From Parvicella tangerina (lineage in GTDB: Bacteria > Bacteroidota > Bacteroidia > Flavobacteriales_D > Parvicellaceae), in contig NZ_OU015584.1 of assembly GCF_907165195.1 (NCBI RefSeq), positions 3,668,978 to 3,732,977 on the forward strand: DNA of 64,000 nt, read 5' to 3'. Of this stretch, positions 1 through 9,124 are shown in pieces. The notes under the pieces were generated by a model. That model did not search any database, was not told the DNA's origin, and worked only from the letters and a program-made list of their open reading frames with translations. The stretch's first letter is position 1. Each line of letters starts with the position of its first letter. Made by a program: the position numbers and the translations under genes.

Positions 1-281
1 TTCAGCTGGTAGGAGCTAGCTATTATCAAGCTCTAGGAAAAGGTATTCCAGCGTTACTTCTCACCCTAACAAAGCAGGTGTTTTTCTTGCTTCCTTTTGT
101 GTTAATCTTGCCAAATTTTTACGGACTTAAAGGAATTTGGTACTCATTTACTATAGCAGACGTAGCTAGTGCTGCAGTTTGCTTCTTTTTCTTGAGGATA
201 GGCATCAATAAAATGATGAAACGTTGGGATAATCAACCTGTTGAACCTCAAATTGAATTAGAAGAAAATTTGGTGGATTAA
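1..281 (+). CDS. MATE family efflux transporter, C-terminal part (cut by window edge)
   Basis: The reading frame is open from the left edge (first full codon at base 3) to a TAA at 279-281. The translated tail contains a GASYYQALGKG stretch followed by two hydrophobic helices and a short charged tail, which is the typical end of a MATE (NorM/DinF-like) Na+- or H+-coupled drug exporter of the inner membrane. Only about 92 residues are visible, so substrate and subfamily cannot be judged. It ends six bases before the convergent gene at 288-1118. Confidence 0.75.
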   Translation, partial: QLVGASYYQALGKGIPALLLTLTKQVFFLLPFVLILPNFYGLKGIWYSFTIADVASAAVCFFFLRIGINKMMKRWDNQPVEPQIELEENLVD

Positions 282-287
282 AAGCAA

Positions 288-1118
288 TTACCAACCATAA
301 TCGAACAAGTTCTGAGAACCGTTCGGGCCAGACTTCGGTTTGTGTTTATAGTAAGCGCTGCCAGCAGCTTTTTTGCATTGGGCATCACTTTTAAGCATAG
401 CCCATTCATTGAGAATCCCCTCTAAAATAAACGCTCCAGGATAGAGCAAATTAGTGGTATGAACGAGCGGGTAGCTATTTGTTTTATCATAATACTGCTT
501 AAAGTATCCGTTTGATGCGCAACTAATGCTCACCGCATCTTTAAGTTTTGTTGTGGAACTCGCTTTCGTAAACGTGGTCTTTTCATCCATCAAACCATTG
601 TGTCCATTAAAAGCAACGAGATCAGCATTTCCATTTATCTGAACATTCCAATTGCCAACCTGCAAAGAGTCTTCCAATTGACCTGATAACGAGTTGAAAT
701 AATCATTTAAACATTCATGCATTCGATCTCCTCGGTAGGCATCTGCAATAAGAATCACAATAGCACCGTTATCGAATTCTTTCTTGAAAACAACTCTTTC
801 CAGGATATCATCTCTTACATTCTCATAGGCATTCAACATTTCCCAGTCTGGAAGATCTCGAAAAAACCTCTTCACTCCCTTACTCGTCATCCAATACAAA
901 TTATGATCAGGGTCCATTCCATTTCCTATAGAAGGAGAAGTAGGCACGATACCTTGATGCTCGTTATCACATAATGGAACTAAAACATGCGCAACCAGCG
1001 GCTCACCCCGCTCAATCTTTTGATTCAGGTAATTGACAATCGAACTTCTATTCGAAATCTTCTGGGCATTGAAAACTGACACCCCAAAAAGGGCAATCAG
1101 AAAAACTAATGATCTCAT
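288..1118 (-). CDS. secreted hypothetical protein, possible caspase-like (clan CD) fold
   Basis: A 276-residue protein with a clear Sec signal peptide (about residues 1-18, ending FNAQ). I do not recognise a named family. The pattern is suggestive of clan CD peptidases: a hydrophobic strand ending in an FNGHNGLMD motif (candidate catalytic His), then about 30 residues later a strand ending in ISCASNG (candidate catalytic Cys), preceded by an IADAYRGDRM segment. The same His-Gly/Cys order is seen in the recognisable caspase domain encoded at about 22.7-23.4 kb. Assignment to that fold is an inference from motif spacing only. The gene stands alone, convergent with the MATE gene and divergent from ribBA. 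Confidence 0.6.
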   Translation of the reverse strand: MRSLVFLIALFGVSVFNAQKISNRSSIVNYLNQKIERGEPLVAHVLVPLCDNEHQGIVPTSPSIGNGMDPDHNLYWMTSKGVKRFFRDLPDWEMLNAYENVRDDILERVVFKKEFDNGAIVILIADAYRGDRMHECLNDYFNSLSGQLEDSLQVGNWNVQINGNADLVAFNGHNGLMDEKTTFTKASSTTKLKDAVSISCASNGYFKQYYDKTNSYPLVHTTNLLYPGAFILEGILNEWAMLKSDAQCKKAAGSAYYKHKPKSGPNGSQNLFDYGW

Positions 1119-1210
1119 CCTTTACAATTTATAAATTTTAACTCATCTTTTCAAAAAGGGTACAACGCTTAATAAACGTATTAATTAGTGAGCTTTCGTG
1201 CAAAATCCGT

Positions 1211-1218
1211 TAACTTTG
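1211..1218 (+). promoter_or_regulatory. ribBA promoter -7 box
   Basis: TAACTTTG matches the Bacteroidota -7 consensus TAnnTTTG exactly. It lies inside the stretch that would be coding if the upstream GTG at 1198 were used, so the box supports translation from the ATG at 1243. Confidence 0.6.
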
Positions 1219-1242
1219 CCGCAGATTTACTTTTATCAAGAT

Positions 1243-2457
1243 ATGGAGGTGCAATTAAACACGATTGAAGAAGCAATCGAAGACATCAAAAACGGTAAGG
1301 TCGTTATTGTAGTAGATGATGAGAACCGTGAAAATGAAGGAGACTTTGTAACGGCTGCTCGTAACGTAACTCCTGAGATCATCAACTTTATGGCTACTTA
1401 CGGAAGAGGGCTGGTTTGTGCACCCATTGTTGAAGACCGTTGTGATGAACTCGGTCTTGACCTGATGGTTCAAAACAACAGTGCCCAATTCGAAACACCA
1501 TTCACTGTATCAGTTGATTTGATTGGTCATGGCACCACTACAGGAATTTCTGCCAGTGATCGTTCAAAAACGGTGAAAGCGCTTATTGACCCAACTATTG
1601 ACCCTAAAGAACTTGGGAAGCCAGGACACATCTTCCCTTTACGAGCAAAAAAAGGCGGGGTTTTGAGAAGAGCAGGACATACAGAAGCTGCTATTGACTT
1701 AGCCAGACTTGCTGGGTTTGAACCTGCAGGTGTCATCGTTGAGATCTTAAATGAAGATGGAACAATGGCAAGGCTGCCGCAGTTAGTAGAAATTGCTAAA
1801 AAGTTTGACCTTAAACTTATTTCCATCGAAGACCTTATTAACTTCAGGCTTAAGCATGAGTCACTGATTGAAAAGATCGTTGAAGTAAAGATGCCCACGA
1901 AACATGGAGACTTCAAACTGGCTGCTTTCAGACAAACCACCACAGGTGAAGAGCATCTTGCCATCTATAAAGGCGAGTGGGAAGAAAGTGAACCCGTTTT
2001 AACACGTGTTCATTCATCTTGCTTCACAGGAGACATTCTTGAGTCACTTCGTTGTGACTGTGGTCCGCAACTTACTCATGCATTGGATATGATCGAAAAA
2101 GAGGGAAAAGGTGTTGTGCTCTATATGAATCAGGAAGGTAGAGGAATCGGTTTAGTGCACAAATTACAGGCATACAAGCTACAAGAAGAAGGCTATGATA
2201 CCGTGGAAGCAAATCTGAAACTTGGCTTTCAGGCGGATCAGCGTGACTATGGTATTGGTGCGCAAATACTGAGAAGTCTAGGCGTTCGCAAAATGCGACT
2301 AATGAGTAATAATCCTAAAAAACGAACAGGTTTAATGGGATATGGGCTCGAAATTGTTGAAAATGTACCGATCGAAACAGGGTGCAATGTACATAACGAA
2401 GGATATTTAAAAACTAAAAAAGACAAAATGGGACATGAGCTGAATTTCAAGGACTGA
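1243..2457 (+). CDS. ribBA: bifunctional 3,4-dihydroxy-2-butanone 4-phosphate synthase / GTP cyclohydrolase II
   Basis: Catalyses the two committed steps feeding riboflavin synthesis: ribulose 5-phosphate to DHBP (RibB half, about residues 1-200) and GTP to the diaminopyrimidine intermediate (RibA half, about 205-400). Seen: the acidic [11 protein letters not shown] motif and a [14 protein letters not shown] segment of RibB; the zinc-binding SCFTGD...RCDCGPQL cysteines and the EGRGIGL motif of RibA. The ATG at 1243 is chosen over the in-frame GTG at 1198, because a -7 promoter box lies between them and because family members start at MEVQL or similar. It is a single-gene unit followed by a strong terminator. 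Confidence 0.96.
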   Translation: MEVQLNTIEEAIEDIKNGKVVIVVDDENRENEGDFVTAARNVTPEIINFMATYGRGLVCAPIVEDRCDELGLDLMVQNNSAQFETPFTVSVDLIGHGTTTGISASDRSKTVKALIDPTIDPKELGKPGHIFPLRAKKGGVLRRAGHTEAAIDLARLAGFEPAGVIVEILNEDGTMARLPQLVEIAKKFDLKLISIEDLINFRLKHESLIEKIVEVKMPTKHGDFKLAAFRQTTTGEEHLAIYKGEWEESEPVLTRVHSSCFTGDILESLRCDCGPQLTHALDMIEKEGKGVVLYMNQEGRGIGLVHKLQAYKLQEEGYDTVEANLKLGFQADQRDYGIGAQILRSLGVRKMRLMSNNPKKRTGLMGYGLEIVENVPIETGCNVHNEGYLKTKKDKMGHELNFKD

Positions 2458-2490
2458 TTTTAGCTTGTGAAATTTCATTAATTTATCTTA

Positions 2491-2525
2491 AAAAAGGTTA
2501 GAATTCTAGGATTCTGACCTTTTTG
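2491..2525 (+). terminator. Rho-independent terminator after ribBA
   Basis: A 14-bp stem (2491-2504 with 2511-2524, one G-T wobble) with a six-base loop, ending in a T-run. It lies 34 bases after the ribBA stop. Confidence 0.85.
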
Positions 2526-2569
2526 TCTTTTATTTTTTTATTTTCGCATCACTTATAATATTAGGACAA

Positions 2570-5500
2570 ATGGGCTATAAAAAAATCAACAACATACTTG
2601 GATGGGTAGTATTTGCCATCGCAACTTTTGTTTACATGGCTACGCTAGAGGAAACAACAAGTTTGTGGGATTGTGGTGAGTACATTACTACCTCGAACAA
2701 ATTAGAAGTAGGACACCCTCCGGGAGCCCCGATGTTTATGATGCTTGGGAGACTATTCTCTGCATTTGCAAGTCCTGAAAATGCTGCCTACATGGTCAAT
2801 GCCATGTCTGCAATTAGTAGTGCCTTTGCTATTCTATTCTTATTCTGGACCATCACCATGTTAGCCAGAAAAATCTCTTTGAAAAACGGAAACGCCTTAG
2901 AAGATAAAGGCACTCAAATAGCAATCTTTGGTTCTGCTGCTGTAGGTGCCCTTGCCTACACATTTACAGATACGTTCTGGTTTTCAGCCGTTGAAGGTGA
3001 AGTATATGCCATGTCTTCCTTCTTTACTGCGCTCGTTTTTTGGGCTATCTTTAAATGGGAGATCGAGGCTGAAAAGCATGACGCTGATATTTTGGCTGGC
3101 AGACCAACATCTTTCAACCCTAATAGGTGGTTGATCTTTATCGCCTATATGATCGGACTATCAATTGGAGTTCACTTATTGAACCTTTTGGCTATTCCTG
3201 CCATTGGATACGTCATCTACTTCCAAAAAACAAGACAGGTTGATCTCAAAGGATTTCTACTAACTGGCGTTATTTCGATGTTTACCTTAGGGATTGTCCA
3301 AACGGTAATTATTCCTAAAATACCTGATGTTGCAGATGTCTTTGAACGTGCCTTCACGAATAAGTTCGGAATGGGATTCAATAGTGGTTTTATCTTTTTT
3401 ATGTTATTGATCACGGGGCTATTAGTCTTTGGGATTTATTACACCTCGAAAAAAGGCAAGGCAATCTGGAATAACATTATCGTAGGTTTTACGATGCTCT
3501 TGATTGGGTATTCATCTTTTACCATGATCGTGGTTCGATCAAATGCTAATCCACCTCTCGATGAGAACAACCCAGAAACGCTTTCTTCATTGGTATCTTA
3601 CCTGAATCGTGATCAGTATGGTTCATGGCCACTGTTAAACGGCCCGTATTGGAATTCACCTGCTATGGGAGGATGTACAGAAGAATCACTTGAAGCTCCT
3701 AAGTCAAGTTTTATGAAGGCTTATGTTGCCGAGTTAGATCACACATTTAGCGGATTCACTGTCGATCAGGCAATCAAGATTCAAGAATTAGTTGGGCCAT
3801 TAGGCATCCCTCTTCAGATTCAAAAAGGAAAGAATGGAACCATTGGTGTTTCGACACCTGAGTTTAAGGACTGGGTTTATTATAACGGTGAATACGTTCA
3901 CCCCAACAATACAATAGCCGAAGAGTTAGGTGATCCATTAAGGTATGAGCTATCATTTATCAATATGTTCGAGTATGATGAATATCAAGCCGAATTAGAA
4001 GCGGTAAATGAAGAACTAGCAGCTAATAATATTGATTTTCACCTAACCCTTCTCGAAGCACAGCCTCAATATGTGAATACCATGGCAGGTAAAGCTGGTG
4101 AGCGAAAATATGACCCAGATTATACCACATTCCTGCCGAGAATGTATCGACAAGGTAAAGGATCTGAATACATGGCCTGGGTGAATTATGACGAACATGA
4201 ACATACGGTCCCACTTCCCAAAGTTCCTGGAGTACCAGGTTCGGATAGAGCTGACCAAGTCTTTCAATTAGAACAGGCCGTTAATCAAGTGCAAGACCCT
4301 GCTGCTAAGCAGCAATATACTGAGTATGCCAACATGTTGAAAGAAGACGGTGTTTACAAACCCAATTTCTGGAATGAGAATATTGCTTACATGTTCAAAT
4401 ACCAGTTAGACTGGATGTACTTTAGATACTTCATGTGGAATTTTTCAGGGAGGCAAAATGACCTGCAGGGGTATGGACTCAATGGAGGTGGAAGAGCTTT
4501 GCTAGATGGTAACTGGATCACTGGTGTTAAGTTATTAGACTCACAGCGATTAGGAAATCAGGAGAATCTACCTGCATTTATCACTGAAAACGTGGGCTAC
4601 AACCGTTATTTCATGTTGCCGCTTATCTTAGGGCTTATTGGGTTAGTATTCCACTCCGTTAAAGCACCAAAAGACATGTTTACGGTATTGTTGCTTTTCT
4701 TCTTCACTGGTCTAGCTATTGTGCTTTACCTGAATCAAAAGCCTATGGAGCCCAGAGAGCGAGATTATGCCTATGCTGCATCCTTCTACGCCTTTGCAAT
4801 TTGGATCGGTCTAGGTGTTTATGCACTCTTTGATGCTGTGAAGCAATTTGATCCTAAAAAGTTGATGCAGCTTGCTGGAATAACTATAGGGGGTAGTTTA
4901 TTCATCCTAATTGTTGAATATGCGGTAAGAGAAACTGGAACTCCAATGGGAGCATCGTTATTGTACATCAGTTTGATAGGCGTGGGTACGTATGTCCTCT
5001 TTGCTTTCTTGGGAGATAAGTTAAAAAACCCAACTATGACGAGTAGTTTGGCTACCTTACTTTGTCTGGCTGTTCCTATCATTCTGGCTGTAGAGAACTG
5101 GGATGATCACGACCGATCAAACAGAACAACTGCTAGAGATTTCGCCTATAACTACTTATTGTCCTGCAGCGAAAAGTCTGAAGGAGGGAAAGGAGCTATT
5201 CTGTTCACAAATGGAGATAATGACACGTTCCCACTTTGGTATCTACAAGAAGTTGAAGAGGAACGAACTGATGTAAGAGTGGCTAACATGAGCTTACTAG
5301 GAACCGACTGGCACATCAATCAAATGAAGCGTCAGGCCTATGATTCTGAACCGCTGGAAATATCAATGAACGAATTCAGTTACAGAAATGGTACAAGGGA
5401 CTATGTGATCATTCAGGAAAACCCTAAAAAAGCAGGGAAATATTATTCTGCGAAAGAAGCACTAGCTTTCATTTTGGATGATAATCACAAGATAGATAAT

Positions 5501-6700
5501 GACCAAACCTGTAATGCTGAAAGCTATCTTGACTTCAAAGGTATCTACATCCCTGTTGATAAAGATGCTGCCCTAAAGCATGGAATCATTACCCAGGAAC
5601 AATATGCTAAATGTGTAGATACGATCAAGTGGAAGCTTTCTGGAAACGTGCTTTACAAATCTGACCTTGCTGTACTCGACCTACTAAGTAATTACGAATG
5701 GAACAGGCCGATTTACTTCGCTAGTTTGAGCAAACAAGGACTACAAGCTAATTACGGGTTATCCAAGTATATGCAGTCTGAAGGTTTAGCGTTTAAGATC
5801 ACCCCAGTTAAATTTGGAGCAAACGGGGGAGTTAACTTTGACAAGATGTATAATCTCATGATGGACAAGGAAAATGGGTTCCAGTGGGGTAACATGAAAA
5901 CTCCTGGTGTTCTTGTGGATTACTACACTATGCGCATGGTATATAACCTACGTGTTCAAATCATGAAGTTTACCGAAGACCTCATTGCTGCTGGTAAGAA
6001 CCAAATGGCCATTGATGTGCTTGACAGAGCTTTTGAAGAGATGCCAATTGAGAACAGTCAGGTAGCTGTTGATGATATTTGTTTCTATCTGTGCGCCAAT
6101 TATTATGATGCTGGTGCCATTGAAAAAGCAGATGCGCTAGCTAAAAAGTTAGCTGCTGTTAAACTGGATGAAATTAAATACTATGTGCAACAAGATGATT
6201 TCTACTTCGGACAAATGGTGAGTGAATTTGGTAAAGCAATGCAACAAATAGAATTGCTAAGAACAGCGTCTAATGGTGATGCTATGAAAGATTATCAGGA
6301 GAATATGATGAAGTATCAAACAAAATTAGAAGCACTTCAAACAGAGTATTCTCAAAGAATGACTCAACTTCAGCAAGAAGCGATGGAAAACATGTATGAT
6401 GCTGAGACGATCAAACAGAAGCAAAAAGAGATCGAAGATGAGATTATTGCCAAGCAAACCCAAATTGAGGAGCAAGCGCAATTAGATCAAAACAGCATGA
6501 ATGCTCCGGATGAAAATGCCGTAGGTTTTGCAGAACTCGGATTCTTAGCTGACACGGAATTCTTAAGCGTAATGGGAGATGCGAAGAAGAAGTTCCTTGA
6601 CACAAGGTACGACTATTATAACTTCTATGCTCAGCAAAAGAACTTCCCAAGGTCTTTTATTAGCATTTGGGACCCCATGTTTTTTGAACAACCTGAGTAG
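2570..6700 (+). CDS. DUF2723 family giant membrane protein (GT-C-like)
   Basis: A 1376-residue inner-membrane protein. The N-terminus has a membrane helix followed by LWDCGEY and VGHPPGAP motifs, the hallmark of DUF2723, a family related to GT-C/protein O-mannosyltransferase folds and widespread in Bacteroidota. Multiple membrane helices follow in the first 330 residues and again around 680-840, with a large soluble region between and after. Near the C-terminus (about residues 1240-1310) lies a Gln/Glu/Lys-rich predicted coiled coil. A role in envelope glycosylation is inferred from the fold, not shown. The polysaccharide deacetylase gene begins 5 bases downstream, so the two are probably co-transcribed. 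Confidence 0.85.
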   Translation: MGYKKINNILGWVVFAIATFVYMATLEETTSLWDCGEYITTSNKLEVGHPPGAPMFMMLGRLFSAFASPENAAYMVNAMSAISSAFAILFLFWTITMLARKISLKNGNALEDKGTQIAIFGSAAVGALAYTFTDTFWFSAVEGEVYAMSSFFTALVFWAIFKWEIEAEKHDADILAGRPTSFNPNRWLIFIAYMIGLSIGVHLLNLLAIPAIGYVIYFQKTRQVDLKGFLLTGVISMFTLGIVQTVIIPKIPDVADVFERAFTNKFGMGFNSGFIFFMLLITGLLVFGIYYTSKKGKAIWNNIIVGFTMLLIGYSSFTMIVVRSNANPPLDENNPETLSSLVSYLNRDQYGSWPLLNGPYWNSPAMGGCTEESLEAPKSSFMKAYVAELDHTFSGFTVDQAIKIQELVGPLGIPLQIQKGKNGTIGVSTPEFKDWVYYNGEYVHPNNTIAEELGDPLRYELSFINMFEYDEYQAELEAVNEELAANNIDFHLTLLEAQPQYVNTMAGKAGERKYDPDYTTFLPRMYRQGKGSEYMAWVNYDEHEHTVPLPKVPGVPGSDRADQVFQLEQAVNQVQDPAAKQQYTEYANMLKEDGVYKPNFWNENIAYMFKYQLDWMYFRYFMWNFSGRQNDLQGYGLNGGGRALLDGNWITGVKLLDSQRLGNQENLPAFITENVGYNRYFMLPLILGLIGLVFHSVKAPKDMFTVLLLFFFTGLAIVLYLNQKPMEPRERDYAYAASFYAFAIWIGLGVYALFDAVKQFDPKKLMQLAGITIGGSLFILIVEYAVRETGTPMGASLLYISLIGVGTYVLFAFLGDKLKNPTMTSSLATLLCLAVPIILAVENWDDHDRSNRTTARDFAYNYLLSCSEKSEGGKGAILFTNGDNDTFPLWYLQEVEEERTDVRVANMSLLGTDWHINQMKRQAYDSEPLEISMNEFSYRNGTRDYVIIQENPKKAGKYYSAKEALAFILDDNHKIDNDQTCNAESYLDFKGIYIPVDKDAALKHGIITQEQYAKCVDTIKWKLSGNVLYKSDLAVLDLLSNYEWNRPIYFASLSKQGLQANYGLSKYMQSEGLAFKITPVKFGANGGVNFDKMYNLMMDKENGFQWGNMKTPGVLVDYYTMRMVYNLRVQIMKFTEDLIAAGKNQMAIDVLDRAFEEMPIENSQVAVDDICFYLCANYYDAGAIEKADALAKKLAAVKLDEIKYYVQQDDFYFGQMVSEFGKAMQQIELLRTASNGDAMKDYQENMMKYQTKLEALQTEYSQRMTQLQQEAMENMYDAETIKQKQKEIEDEIIAKQTQIEEQAQLDQNSMNAPDENAVGFAELGFLADTEFLSVMGDAKKKFLDTRYDYYNFYAQQKNFPRSFISIWDPMFFEQPE

Positions 6701-6705
6701 TTAAC

Positions 6706-7323
6706 TTGAACTATTTTGTTAAAACACCTAAACTACTGCATTCCTTATACAGGGATGCAGTTTGGTTTATACCCAATGCTGAAAACAAAATTTTCCTAAC
6801 GTTTGATGATGGACCAGTTGAAGGAATTACATCCTCTTGTTTAGATATCCTAGCAACCCATGATGTGAAGGCTACCTTCTTTTGTGTTGGGGAGAACATT
6901 ATTAACAACAAGTCAATATTTGAACGTATAAAGAAAGAAGGCCATACAGTTGGTCATCATTCTTATAATCACCTGAAAGGTTGGAAAACGCAGAATGAAG
7001 TATACTTTGAGAACGTAAAACAAGGTGCAAACCTCGTGAACACTCCGTTATTCAGACCGCCTTACGGCAAAATAAAACGTAGTCAAATCAATCATCTGAA
7101 ATCAGCTTACAAGATCATCATGTGGGATGTATTGAGTGGTGATTTTGACCCCAAAGTGTCTACAGATCAATGTGTCAAAAACGTGCTTAAACACACCGAG
7201 TCTGGCTCTATAATTGTGATGCACGACAACGAAAAATGTGGTAAAAAAATGCTATTAGCCCTACCAGAGATTATAACTAATCTAAAGTCTAGCGGCTTTC
7301 AATTTAGCACACTACCTATTTAA
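6706..7323 (+). CDS. polysaccharide deacetylase family protein (NodB homology domain)
   Basis: A 205-residue carbohydrate esterase family 4 protein, expected to deacetylate peptidoglycan or an exopolysaccharide. Seen: the metal-binding TFDDGP motif (about residues 31-36), the HHSYNH motif supplying the His ligands, the RPPYG motif, and a late IVMHD motif. No signal peptide is evident. The start is a TTG at 6706; there is no in-frame ATG or GTG before the catalytic motif, and the N-terminal YFVKTP segment is plausible for the family. The gene follows the DUF2723 gene closely and its 3' end overlaps the convergent PKD gene by 12 bases. Confidence 0.88.
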   Translation: MNYFVKTPKLLHSLYRDAVWFIPNAENKIFLTFDDGPVEGITSSCLDILATHDVKATFFCVGENIINNKSIFERIKKEGHTVGHHSYNHLKGWKTQNEVYFENVKQGANLVNTPLFRPPYGKIKRSQINHLKSAYKIIMWDVLSGDFDPKVSTDQCVKNVLKHTESGSIIVMHDNEKCGKKMLLALPEIITNLKSSGFQFSTLPI

Positions 7324-8469
7324 AGTAACCGTTCCTGAGTGTTCGTATTTCTTACCGTCTATCCCTTTAGCAGAAATAACCACAACGTAAGTGCCTGTTG
7401 GAAGTTCGTCTCCAAACTTATCTCGTCCATCCCAGCCCTCGTCCATTGAACTTGATTGGTGCAAGATTTCTCCTTTAGAATTTAAAATTGCCAGATTAAA
7501 GCTCGCAATATTCTTTCCTTCCACTTTATACACATCATTTACACCGTCAAAATTTGGTGTGAAGACATTTGGAATCTTGGTCAGCGCACTATTCGCCAGC
7601 ACTTCAATCACTCTAAAGTCTTGATATTGATTCCCACTATCATCAGTAATCGTCAACGTTACTGTGTACTTACCATACTTATCAAACGTATGCGTTGGGC
7701 TTTCCTCTTCCGTAGAAGTTCCATCTCCAAAATCCCAACTCACTTTACCTTTCTCACTGTATTGAGCAAAAGAAACCTCCAAAGGAGCATAACCACCCAC
7801 AGGAGCCGCAACAATCGATGCTATTATATCATCTTCTTCCACCTCTTCAATGGTTGGTTTTACCATATTCTCATTTTCAGTTTCCTTATTTTGATCAGAG
7901 TTGGGAGTCGTGTACGATTCATTTGGAGGGGTCATAAAATACTCTACCCAAGAATTTCCGTAATCATGTGTTGACTCCTCAACCACTACTACGGTTTTCT
8001 TAGGTTTGTCATCAGACTCGTTCTTATTCACTGGGTCTGGTGTTGCAGAAGGTTTGGTGATATCATCCACCATTTTTCTATCCTCCTGACTTGCGGGAAT
8101 TGCTGCTATAATCGTATTTTCAGTTACTTCTGTAAGGTGGGTAACATCATTACTTTCAGCAGCGGGCTGTTTAACAGTTGTTTCGACCACTTGAATGGAA
8201 TCAGTTACTAACTTATCCCCTTTCAAGTTAGTGTACAATAATGTTCCTGCAACGCTAACTACGCAGGCAACTCCCGCCAGACCCAGGTAGGTTAGTAAGC
8301 TAGAACCACCTTTTGCCGCAGCAGCTCCAGTAGAACCACCAACACCAGCGCCTGACTGATTGATTCCCTTGGAAATAGAAGACCACATGGCATCATTTAC
8401 TGGCACTTCCATGTCTTCCAATCCTGTTCGGAATAATTCCTCAATATTTTCGAAGTCTCTATGACTCAT
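7312..8469 (-). CDS. membrane anti-sigma-like protein with PKD and gliding-type C-terminal domains
   Basis: A 385-residue protein. A cytoplasmic N-terminus (about 1-55) of the kind found in anti-sigma-like partners of Bacteroidota ECF factors is followed by one membrane helix (about 58-80), a Thr/Glu-rich linker, a PKD domain (about 215-290, with WDFGDG), and a CHU_C/gliding motility-associated C-terminal domain (about 295-385, starting IPNVFTPN). Its ATG lies inside the end of the sigma factor gene (11-base overlap), indicating translational coupling. I infer that it holds the sigma factor at the membrane and senses the envelope. There is no N-terminal signal peptide, so the type B-like domain cannot work as an ordinary T9SS export tag. 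Confidence 0.75.
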   Translation of the reverse strand: MSHRDFENIEELFRTGLEDMEVPVNDAMWSSISKGINQSGAGVGGSTGAAAAKGGSSLLTYLGLAGVACVVSVAGTLLYTNLKGDKLVTDSIQVVETTVKQPAAESNDVTHLTEVTENTIIAAIPASQEDRKMVDDITKPSATPDPVNKNESDDKPKKTVVVVEESTHDYGNSWVEYFMTPPNESYTTPNSDQNKETENENMVKPTIEEVEEDDIIASIVAAPVGGYAPLEVSFAQYSEKGKVSWDFGDGTSTEEESPTHTFDKYGKYTVTLTITDDSGNQYQDFRVIEVLANSALTKIPNVFTPNFDGVNDVYKVEGKNIASFNLAILNSKGEILHQSSSMDEGWDGRDKFGDELPTGTYVVVISAKGIDGKKYEHSGTVTLNR

Positions 8470-9022
8470 ATCCTAATTTTTGTGTTCTCAAAATATCTCT
8501 CAACATTGCTTTCGCTCTGCTAAATTGAGATTTTGAGGTGCTTACAGTAATCTCTAGTTCCTCTGCAATTTCCTTGTGCGAGTAGCCTTCAATCACGTAA
8601 AGGTTAAAAACTGTTCGGTAACCTACCGGTATTTGTTGAAGTATTTTAAGAAGATCTTTTGCCGCCAGTTCACTCAACACCGTTTCATTGGTGGTTAAAG
8701 AATAGGAGTAATCATCAATGTCCACATTTCCCTGATACTTTTTTGTCCTTCTGATCTCATCAAGACAAGTGTTCACCATGACTCTTCGCATCCAACCCTC
8801 AAAGGATCCTTCACCTTTGTAGGAAACCAGTTTTTCAAAGATCTTCACAAACCCATCCTGCAACATATCCTGCGCTTCCTCTTGATTTCTCGAATAACGC
8901 ATGCAAACACCCAACAGTTTAGGTCCGAATTTCTCGAAAAGCATTTTCTGAGCACGAGAATCTCCTTTCAAACAAGCCTCCACCAATTGCTCATTGCTCA
9001 TATCACGCCTTTCTATTGTCAT
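8459..9022 (-). CDS. ECF-type RNA polymerase sigma-70 factor
   Basis: A 187-residue sigma factor with region 2 (about 10-80, including the DMLQDGFVKIF core-binding motif) and region 4 (about 125-180, helix-turn-helix with GYSHKEIAEEL). It directs RNA polymerase to a specific regulon, probably envelope-related given the coupled membrane partner downstream. A near-consensus -7 box (TATCTTTA at 9034-9027, minus strand) lies four bases before the ATG, suggesting a very short leader. An internal Met at residue 8 is an alternative start. Confidence 0.93.
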   Translation of the reverse strand: MTIERRDMSNEQLVEACLKGDSRAQKMLFEKFGPKLLGVCMRYSRNQEEAQDMLQDGFVKIFEKLVSYKGEGSFEGWMRRVMVNTCLDEIRRTKKYQGNVDIDDYSYSLTTNETVLSELAAKDLLKILQQIPVGYRTVFNLYVIEGYSHKEIAEELEITVSTSKSQFSRAKAMLRDILRTQKLGYES

Positions 9023-9124
9023 AGACTAAAGATATAAATAAAAGGTTGCACCTACTTTTCAAAAAAATGAAATCTATTGATGCATGGCTCAAACAATGTT
9101 TTTTGCATATTTGTTCTTCAAGAG

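Noticed and set aside
2521-2546. Possible promoter for the DUF2723 gene (TTTTG and TATTTTCG)
   Set aside because: The upstream element lies in the T-run of the ribBA terminator, the spacing is only 13 bases and the -7 box has a mismatch.
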